The notes under the pieces were generated by a model. It made no database searches. It saw only the letters and a list, made by a program, of their open reading frames with translations, and was not told where the DNA came from. Shown one piece after another: positions 56,756 through 64,000 of a stretch of DNA of 64,000 nucleotides. Each line of letters opens with the position of its first letter. Within the stretch, counting starts at the first letter, position 1. The DNA is taken from NCBI GenBank assembly GCA_964019695.1, contig OZ026515.1:133074849-133138848 (forward strand), read 5' to 3'. Source of the DNA: Loripinus fragilis (Eukaryota > Mollusca > Bivalvia > Lucinida > Lucinidae). The position numbers and the translations under genes were made by a program.

Positions 56756-57030
56756 ATATGGGTCAGCCAGCCCATGAGATGTGGGTACTTATCACATATG
56801 TGTTAAGTCAAACTGTAAACATCCATGAACAGCTATCTAGTGGGGTACCATTAGAGGTCAATATTTTGGTCATCTTCCATATTTTATGTATGCAAATGGA
56901 GAAGGCTCTGACTAGACTGCACAGATGTGCAGCCATCTCTGAGCCATGGCTACTTGTCATACAATACAAATGTAAGTACCAGGCCCCCAGATAAGTGTGT
57001 AATTAAACTTAAATTTTCTTATTTCTCAAC

Positions 57031-57105
57031 CAAAACATATGTTGTGGGTACTCAAAAGAACAGTCTCAATAAGACAGGTTTTTTTGAGCACCCAAAACCC
57101 AAATC
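57031..57105. repeat. AACATATG hairpin repeat, decayed
   Basis: CAAAACATATGTTGTGGGTA, then CTCAAAAGAACAGTCTCAAT, then a diverged complement ending GAGCACCCAAAACCC. It lies about 40 bp upstream of the exon at 57144. Confidence 0.65.
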
Positions 57106-57143
57106 TCATTATGCTGGCTGCTATATTTTCTCATATTTTTCAG

Positions 57144-57217
57144 GACCTTATCAAAAGAGAGCTTACCAGAAACAGGGAAAAGTTACTGAATGGTGTTCTA
57201 TTCTATAAGAAACCTCT
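57144..57217 (+). CDS. Second exon of the unidentified plus-strand gene
   Basis: A 74-bp exon after the pyrimidine-rich acceptor CTCATATTTTTCAG and before donor GTGAGT. It begins in phase 0 with DLIKRELTRNREKLLNGVLF, continues YKKP and leaves two bases (CT). Those two bases plus the first A of the exon at 59085 make Leu, so phases agree across the intron. A SINE (57232-57531) is inserted just beyond the donor; its target duplication starts 4 bp past the exon end and so overlaps the last bases of the donor consensus, leaving the donor itself intact. Confidence 0.65.
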
Positions 57218-57231
57218 GTGAGTACTGTTAC

Positions 57232-57531
57232 CTACCGTGCCCTGTAGTCGGTAGAGAGTCCGACTGCAGATCTAGAGGTTGTGAGTTTGATCCCAGCCCG
57301 GCCCCATACTCTCTTGGAGATTGATTATGAAATCATTACTACAGTCATTCTCCTCCTTCTGTTGATTCAAGAAGGGTTGTTTTCAGTTACAAGCAAAAGT
57401 ACGTGCACAAAGTACTGGTTAACCGCTTAGTCAAGCTTTCCCAGGGAAAAGTGTAGTTAGATGAACTGACCATCTCGACATGACCATAGCTAAATGTTGA
57501 CTGGAACATAAAACGTCATACCCAAAACAAA
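57232..57531 (+). mobile_element. tRNA-derived SINE (300 bp) with 11-bp target duplication
   Basis: AGTACTGTTAC at 57221-57231 and 57532-57542. Head with GTAGTCGGTAGAGAGTCC (A box) and GTTTGATCCCAGCC (B box); the body includes AAGGGTTGTTTTCAGTTACA and ends CCCAAAACAAA. Same family as 61912-62239. Confidence 0.85.
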
Positions 57532-58131
57532 AGTACTGTTACTGTGCTGTCCCTTAATAATGCTATGTTCGGGGTCAATAGGAATGGACAATAAAGGGTC
57601 AATTTTACAAAGGAATTATAGGAAAATGACTATTTCATGGGCATTTTCCTACATTGTATAGATTTGTAAAATTACATGGTTTAAAACAGTTGGGAGTCAA
57701 AACCTGACCGTGTTATATCCAAATCTGTGCTATAGCAAGGTGTGTCATAAAAGGACTGCCCTCATCATCATCATCATAATCGGATTTTTGATTAACGTGC
57801 AGGTGCAGGGGCATCATCCACATCAGTGGGCCCCTTTCCAGGTAACTGGCTCTGTATTTCTTAATTCATAAATTCTAGCAATACTAGCAAAAACACTTTA
57901 AAAAAAAGTTAACAATTTATGAAGTTTTTGTATTATCAGTTAACATCTGGATGGAGCAGTATTATTCATGGGGACACAGTTATTGTATTTATCATATATG
58001 CTGTCACATCTGAGAGTGTTTACTGTTATAAAGTCATTTAATAAATATGCTAATGTGTTTAAAGATATTTGTTAATGTTTAATATAATGACTTCCATAAC
58101 AACATCACTTGAAGTTGACTTGATCCTGAGT

Positions 58132-58497
58132 TTATTTAACTGCTGCGGGTGTCCCTGACGTTGGGATAGGCAGCAGGTGGCTAGAGTTTCCAACACCAAA
58201 CCTCCAGGCTTCTCTGATCTGTGGATCAATGCCACCAAGGCTGCATGCCCTCATGACAGCCTGGATGCATTCAGACCATATCTTCTTTGGCCTCCCTATG
58301 CCTTGTGAGTTTGGAACGTCCATACTCATGACCGAGTTGATACATGAGGTCACACGTAATACATACCCATAGCATCTATAACGCTTTGTGTGTTGGGATG
58401 CTGTCACCTGTATCCCTAGCTTTGAATACAGTGTTTTTCTTGGGACTTTGTCATTAAGTTTGACGCTGCATATCCATCGGACCATAGCTCTGTTCAT
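58132..58497 (-). pseudogene. RTE-like LINE 3' end
   Basis: A 121-codon frame with MVRWICSVKLNDKVPRKTLY, RCYGYVLRV, GIGRPKKIWSECIQAVM and the end LLPIPTSGTPAAVK. This is the C-terminal tail (RMLRWICGV...DR, RWYGHVLR, GRPKKTW) of endonuclease-reverse transcriptases of the RTE/Nimbus kind. The catalytic domains are absent. Confidence 0.75.
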
Positions 58498-58668
58498 GGA
58501 AATCTGACTTACTCAGTTTGTGTTTAACCCTTTCCTTCATGAATATTCATGCTAAGCTCCACCCACTACGAATAATCATCTAAATAAACTTGCAAGTTTG
58601 TACAAAGATCAAATAAATTACTTGTCAGGTACACTGGTGTAGGATCATATCTAACCATATTTCCATAA

Positions 58669-58733
58669 GCAAACAGTAGACCCTGATCAGGCAGCTTTTA
58701 CAAGAGCTGCCTGATCTGGGTCTGCTCTGCAAA
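58669..58733. repeat. GATC snapback repeat
   Basis: AGACCCTGATCAGGCAGCTT pairs with AGCTGCCTGATCTGGGTCT. A second copy at 58960-59019 pairs GATCCTGATCAGACTGCTT with AAGCAGTCTGATCTGGGTC, just upstream of the exon at 59085. Confidence 0.7.
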
Positions 58734-59084
58734 AGTGTTAAAATGCGTCTCTATGAGGTAAAGGGTTAAAGAAGCGCGCATGCTTATAAGGTTGAATACA
58801 GTTTATTTCAGCATTGACTACCTAGCCAGATAACTGTGATACATGTACAGTAAATGTTCTAAAATTTTGAACTCTTTTTTTCTTTTTGTTCACTAAAAAA
58901 ATATTGGTTTTCAGGGCTGGAATTCACAAAATGATTCAGATTGCCATAATGACCAACAGGGAAGATCCTGATCAGACTGCTTTCAAAGAAGCAGTCTGAT
59001 CTGGGTCTGCACTGTTTGTCCAAGCTGTTTTGGCGGGCAATTAGTGTTCAAAATTTTAGAACAATTAGGGTAATTGTCTTTCAG

Positions 59085-59166
59085 AACACCTCAAGGAGAT
59101 CAGTTAAAAGCCAAGAAACTGGCCAAACAGCAGAGAGAGTTTGTACAGAAACTGAGTATATTTCTG
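59085..59166 (+). CDS. Third exon of the unidentified plus-strand gene
   Basis: An 82-bp exon with acceptor AATTGTCTTTCAG and strong donor GTAAGT. After one base that completes Leu with the previous exon, 27 codons begin TPQGDQLKAKKLAKQQREFV and end QKLSIFL in phase 0. The peptide is basic and helical, probably coiled. The protein family is unknown to me. No continuation exon was found with confidence in 59167-64000. Confidence 0.65.
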
Positions 59167-59289
59167 GTAAGTTTAAACATTGCAAGGGTCAAGATAGAGC
59201 AGTCACACAGTTAAACGGTTTTGTTGCATTTGGGCTCAGTTTTTCAGTGATATCACCATTGGCACTTAGGCCTAAATTAAAATTTTATT

Positions 59290-59735
59290 TGTTTCCCCTT
59301 ACCCGACCGACCCTGAAAAAAAGCCCCTATTTCAATTTTCAGTCAAGATTTTTTTTTTTATTTCATTGCAAACTTAGAGAATTGTCCAATGTAAACAGTA
59401 TATCTTAGCATATTGCTTGTGTATTTAATTTTATTTCCTATAGTAGGACTATGCAGTAAAACCTGCCACAACTAAGGTCGTTAAGACAAATGAGCGCTAA
59501 ATGCAGGTCGAAAGTATTGCAGAATGCTCCCGGGGAGCATTCTGCAATACTTTTGACCTGCATTATGCAATAATCGGTCTTGATAAAACAAACAATTTTT
59601 TGTCTTTTGTTGGGTGGCCTCTTAAGACAGGTTTTACTACAATTAAGTTTAATGGGTATCCAATTAGAGAAGTTAAAAAAATATTTTTTTCCGACCGACC
59701 CATACCGGTAAAACAGGGTCGGGTAAGGGGAAACA
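59290..59735. mobile_element. Nonautonomous element with TGTTTCCCCTTACCCGACC ends
   Basis: Left TGTTTCCCCTTACCCGACC and right complement TGTTTCCCCTTACCCGACC, then CCTG. No target duplication could be fixed. It contains the nested MITE 59454-59640. Confidence 0.65.
59454..59640. mobile_element. MITE of the CAGTAAAACCTG family with perfect central hairpin
   Basis: Left CAGTAAAACCTGCCAC; right CTTAAGACAGGTTTTACT. The centre, 59501-59563, is a 63-bp palindrome: ATGCAGGTC to GAATGCTCCC and back, two mismatches, no loop. The homologous hairpin is at 8481-8540. Confidence 0.75.
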
Positions 59736-59743
59736 GAAATATT

Positions 59744-61315
59744 TTTAAAGCTGCATAGTCTGTAGCTTTTGATCTTCTATAATTTTAGAAATAAAGTTTC
59801 TTTTTTTCAAGAATACAGTAAAAATATTCAAATTCAGGTAAACATTTTTATTTTTTGTAAATCTTAACAAATTATTGCTATCAAAACAACAGCATTTACC
59901 GTACACCAAACGAGTAATTACCATTCGCCACTAGTCACGGTGGAGGTGACCTAGAGTGACGCACGGTGTCGCCACGGTGCCGACACTTTGACATCCACCG
60001 ACAGAAGGAGACAGGTGGCCGTTTCACGGTGGATCCTATATTAGCCACGGTGTCGCAGCGTTTATTTTATTGCTCTGTTATATAAACATTACACTCGCGC
60101 TTAACAGGTGAGGACACGTTTAAATTGTCGAAAACGATCAGTAGCATAGCGCAGGCTTTTCACGGTAATGTGCTAGTTATAATAGAAAAGCGTTGAAAAT
60201 CAGCGCTTTTTGTCCAGATTTTCTCCCCATGAAGTATGCCGACACCTGCACGTGAAACAGAAGCGTACGTGACAAAATTCACATCGCATTTCGCCAGCTT
60301 TTTACCTTTGACATGCGATCATTTTGAGCACCGATTATGAAATGAGGTTCTACAATAAACATTTTATTTCGAAGTTATAAGTTGTCTTTTTCTTCTCAAC
60401 ATAACACAACCATATTTTGAGGAAACTCGTTAGCCACACATTGCAGAGGCGATTCTAACCCCTTTGTTTAGCAAACAATGTTCACCCAGATGAAACACTA
60501 TTTGATGCAAGACTCCTCGGCTTTGAAATTAAGTAAAGATTTAAAGCATTTCTGTCATGCCTGACTATTAAATTGGACTAGATACCTAATATCTTTTTAA
60601 TATTTCTTTACCCTATACTTCGCTTGTGCGAGAAGTGAAAGGTCTAGTGTGGAAAATAACTTTAGGATCATAGCCAAACCACATGCACGTTTAAGACCAT
60701 CGAAGTTTCCTAAAGACCGGAATAAAATTGAAGAGGAGTTACGCTCACAAATAAATACACATTGTATCCGAGATTGGCAGAAGTTAAAAGTTCACAAGTT
60801 GAAAAAAAGTGGAAAAAAAAATTTGACGATAATGGACCAAACCAAATGCACATCCTCAGTCCATGGACAAAACATCTGTGAAGTTTCAAAAAGATCGTAC
60901 TAAACCTGTAAGGGGGGGTCGCTCATTAAGTTACAGCACCCCCTCATTTCACCAACGGACAAACTCATTTTAATAGTCTCATTTGATAAACGTTGGGAGA
61001 CAATTAAAAAGTCTCCCTACCGTGAAACGATTTCATAGATGTAGACGCGCAATCGATGTTGGTTTTCATTGCATGTTCGAGCAGGAAAAGCTCTAGCGAG
61101 TCTTTCCATTTGAGCAGTCTCGCCAGTGCTTTTGCTATTCCCATTCAAAACATACTTGTGCATTTAGAAGACGTTTACACGCAACCAACGTTGGTCTTTA
61201 TTGCTCTTAGTGCGAGCAAACCAAAGCCCAAACGAGTCTGCCCAGTCTCGCTATATAGAGCAAAAGGCATTCAAAACATTTAGAAGACGCAGACACGAAA
61301 TCGAGGTAACGGTTG
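59744..61315. other. No gene established
   Basis: 59744-59890 is a partial copy of the TTAA-type MITE. 59935-60060 is GC-richer, with repeated CACGGTGTCG words. An open frame at 60649-60903 is Lys-rich without recognisable domain. CG-type snapback pieces lie at 61070-61260. Confidence 0.4.
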
Positions 61316-61440
61316 TAGTTGTTGCTTCTGCAAAAGCTCAGACGTGTGCGCATTTGCGCACGCAGACTCGAAATCGACGTTGTTGTTGTTGCTTCTGCAA
61401 AAGCTCAGACGTGTGCGCATTTGCGCACGCTTGGCAGAGC
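61316..61440. repeat. Local tandem duplication of about 66 bp
   Basis: GTTGTTGCTTCTGCAAAAGC then TCAGACGTGTGCGCATTTGC occurs twice, separated by about 66 bp, each with the CG-type snapback centre TGCGCATTTGCGCA. Confidence 0.75.
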
Positions 61441-61453
61441 CTTAGCTACTCAG

Positions 61454-61628
61454 TAATTATACCCCCGGTACGAAGTATATAGGGGGTATATAGTTTTTGC
61501 CTTTTCTGTAATTATACCCCCGGTACAAAGTATATAGGGGGTATAAAGTTTTTGCCTTTTCTGTAATAATACCCCCGGTACTAAGTATAAAGGGGGTATA
61601 TAGTTTTTGCCTTTTCTGTAATTATGTT

Positions 61629-61659
<31 letters not shown>

Positions 61660-61660
61660 A
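61454..61660. repeat. Three 55-bp units with TATACCCCC/GGGGGTATA, then (TCTG)n
   Basis: TAATTATACCCCCGGTAC begins units at 61454, 61509 and 61564; each also has AGGGGGTATA and GTTTTTGCCTTTTCTG. They are followed by GTTTGTCTGTCTGTCTG at 61627-61658. Confidence 0.85.
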
Positions 61661-61664
61661 AACT

Positions 61665-62960
61665 TTTTTTTTCGTTAAAGATTTCTCAGCAACTACTTGG
61701 GTTAGGATTCTGAAATTTGGTACAAAGCTAACCCTCATTTTGCCTTCTTTTTTCAAATTTTCATTTTTTTCTTCTGTCACTCTTATATAACACATATGGA
61801 CATTTTTCATCAAAGTTTTCTCAGAAACTACTTGATTTAGGATTATGAAATCTTTGACAATTCTGTACTTTTTTTTTTGTCAAAGATTTCTCAGCAGCTA
61901 CTTGGGTTAGGTTTGTTTGTTTGTTTGTATTGTTGCTTTACGTCCCAAGTCAACAGCTATGGTCATTGCGGGACGGTCAGTTCACCTAACCACACCTTTT
62001 CCTGGGCAGGCTTGAACAAGCGGTTAACCAGTAATTTGTGCACATACTTTCGCTTGTAACTGAAAACAACCCTTCTTGAATGAATCAGCGGAAGGGAGGA
62101 GAATGACCGTAGAAATTATTTCATGATCAATCTCCACGAAAGTATGGGACCGGGCCGGGATCGAACTCGCGACCCCTGGATCTGCAGTCAGACACGTATC
62201 TGTAGCCAGACACTTTACCGACTGCGCTACGCGGCCCGGTACTTGGGTTAGGATTCTAAAATTTGGTACAAAGCTTGATAGTGATGAGTTGTATTGTGTA
62301 ACAAAAGAACAGCCACATATTGCTTATCAGTCCCTTTATTTGTTCATTTTTCTTTCTCTCCAATGGAAATTTCTGTCACAGATTTCTCAGCTCCTATTGG
62401 AGCCAGTGTTTTCAAATTTTGTGTACATCTTCAGGAAGGCAAAGTGTACTGTGTAAATGGAAATTAAGATAATAATCCTCATTTTGCCTCCTTATTTCAA
62501 ATTTTCATTTTTCCTTCTTTCTCTCTTGTATAATACATATGGACACTTTTTTCTGTCAAAGATTTCTCAGCAACCACTTGAGTAAGGATTCTAAAATTTG
62601 GTACAAAGCTTGATAGTGATGAGTTGTATTGTGTAACAAAAGAACAGCCACATATTGCTTATCAGTCCCTTTATTTGTTCATTTTTCTTTCTCTCCAATG
62701 GAAATTTCTGTGACAGATTTCTCAGCTCCTATTGGAGCCAGTGTTTTCAAATTTTGTGTACATCTTCAGGAAGGCAAAGTGTACTGTGTAAATGGAAATT
62801 AAGATAATAATCCTCATTTTGCCTACTTATATCAAATTTTCATTTTTTCCTTCTTTCTCTCTTGTATAATACATATGGACACTTTTTTCTGTCAAAGATT
62901 TCTCAGCAACCACTTGAGTTAGGACTCTGAAACTTGGTACAAAGCTTGATAGTGATGAGT
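61665..62960. repeat. Tandem repeat with 335-bp period
   Basis: GTGATGAGTTGT recurs at 62281, 62616 and 62952. Units contain GATTTCTCAGCAACCACTTG, GGATTCTAAAATTTGGTACA and TTTCTCAGCTCCTATTGGAG. 61665-61911 are shorter, diverged units. A SINE has inserted at 61912-62239. Confidence 0.8.
61912..62239 (-). mobile_element. tRNA-derived SINE (328 bp) with 13-bp target duplication
   Basis: TACTTGGGTTAGG at 61899-61911 and 62240-62252. Minus strand begins CCGGGCCGCGTAGCGCAGTC (A box) with B box GAGTTCGATCCCGG, and has an internal near-duplication in the head (CAGATACGTGTC/GCAGATCC). Its tail is (CAAA)n. Same family as 57232-57531. Confidence 0.85.
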
Positions 62961-63814
62961 TGTTAGGCCTTGAGCTGGCTATAGACCCCCCTCCCCCCCA
63001 GGGGGAATTTTGTACACTATGATTTTCTGAAACTACATTATATAAGACACAAAATAAAAAATGTTAGCCCTCTGAGAGATGCAGCGTTAACGTGTAACAG
63101 CACGTTATATACGTTGCCCCCCAAAATAGCATTAAACGTCCCTGATAATTTCTCAACCAGGACATGTTCGTACATATTTGCATGCTGACACAGGTTTATG
63201 AACTTCTTATGACACAGTTACATATTTTTAGTATTAATTTTATAAATGTCTTGAGTAATTACCGTTGTATACGTTACTTAGTGTTCCCTGCGTTATTTCC
63301 GAGTATCAGTCCCTGCGTTATTTCCGAGTATCAGTATGTATTTATTGACTATACGTGTATTACATCTGTCACAGAATATAGTAAATCTTTAAGGCTGCTA
63401 CTGAAATGATTTAAAGTTCTTAATTATGGTTGCTTACACTATTTTTCAGGTCCGTGTTATGTATGTTACCTTCAAAATAGCATTAAACATTTAAGTATAA
63501 TATCTCTAACAAGCCCTGTTTATACTTATTTGCATACTTACACATGTTTATGTACTTCTTTTCACAAGGTTTACCTATTTTAAGTATTCATTTAATAAAT
63601 GCCTTGAGCTTTAACTGTTATGTATGTTACCAAATGATACATAAGTTATTCTGAGTATCTGTATAGAAGTTGTTGACTATACATGTATAAAGTCTGTCAG
63701 TAATTTAGAAGATTTATAAGGCTGAAATAAATTGAAGTTCCTTATTAATTTATGGTGACTTAAACTAATAATATAATGTGATCTATCAACCTTCGCTGTT
63801 TGCTCACATGAACA
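62961..63814. other. No gene seen
   Basis: AT-rich. A phrase TATGTATGTTACC/ATATACGTTGCCC then AAAATAGCATTAAAC recurs at about 63106 and 63456, marking a diverged duplication of some 350 bp. No exon. Confidence 0.4.
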
Positions 63815-64000
63815 GTATAGATACCATGCATTCAAATCGGAAGTTCTGAAAGACAGTCACTGTGAAACAGCTCAGTTCTGGGCAAGGTATATGGATATGA
63901 TTCAGATGGTGTTAACACTGATTAGGGCTACGAGGAAAACAACTTTGGATTGCATGTCATCTCTATCTGTATGCCTTGTTCCCAGTGTTCATTGCAAACG
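63815..64000 (+). pseudogene. Transposon-related ORF fragment, running off the right edge
   Basis: Frame reads YRYHAFKSEVLKDSHCETAQ then FWARYMDMIQMVLTLIRATR; after a one-base shift it continues ENNFGLHVISICMP. The pattern W-x2-YMDM-x(n)-IRA-x-R-x-GN-x-LH is one I associate with proteins of repetitive elements in invertebrate genomes. Frameshifted, so probably dead. Family identification is tentative. Confidence 0.4.

Overview
The window is animal nuclear DNA: long introns, GT-AG splice sites, tRNA-derived SINEs, CR1/RTE-like LINE remains and very many small DNA transposons. The repeat style (dispersed GATC-centred snapbacks, tRNA SINEs, ERRE-bearing tandem repeats) looks lophotrochozoan, probably a bivalve mollusc, but this is an inference from repeats only.

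The clearest host gene is a heparan sulfate 2-O-sulfotransferase (HS2ST1 orthologue) on the minus strand. Four coding exons are present: 41043-41151 (membrane anchor), 30886-30959 (stem), 27104-27274 (PAPS-binding loop) and 10485-10570 (catalytic HGH motif). All donors, acceptors and phases agree. They give 146 residues, matching roughly the first 40 percent of the vertebrate enzyme; the remaining exons must lie left of base 1. Nearly everything from 1 to 41042 is therefore intron. A second, unidentified plus-strand gene is supported by three phase-compatible small exons at 56294-56351, 57144-57217 and 59085-59166.

The introns are packed with mobile DNA. Intron 3 (10571-27103) holds an 8.3 kb composite at 15577-23880, flanked by a perfect 8-bp direct repeat. 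Its interior is a satellite of about 37 monomers of roughly 180 bp, each centred on a GGGCCGGCCC palindrome that is also a module of the flanking inverted terminal arrays. Intron 1 (30960-41042) holds a second iterated-end element, 33955-40855, also with an 8-bp target duplication. It is itself hit by a hAT-like element (34011-36286), a long foldback inside that, a CAGGGA-ended element carrying a reverse-transcriptase ORF fragment (36367-37892), and a mini-hAT that keeps only a zinc-finger ORF (40015-40748). Smaller relatives by architecture lie at 12046-13592 and 27608-28331.

Upstream of HS2ST, 41656-44588 is a transposon with near-perfect GGTCGGG terminal repeats and a Ulp1-protease/PHD-finger ORF fragment, sitting about 500 bp from the HS2ST start codon. 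The right third (44.6-64 kb) is sparse: SINEs with clean target duplications, LINE 3' ends, hairpin-bearing MITEs, a zinc-finger pseudogene fragment, tandem repeats, and a transposon-related ORF fragment running off the right edge.

The best candidate for something undescribed is the class of transposons whose ends are inverted arrays of short (about 13-17 bp) variable units such as ATTTCGGCCCATAAC or GTCGTTTCGCCCCC, with 8-bp duplications where visible, one of which appears to have turned its end module into a satellite.
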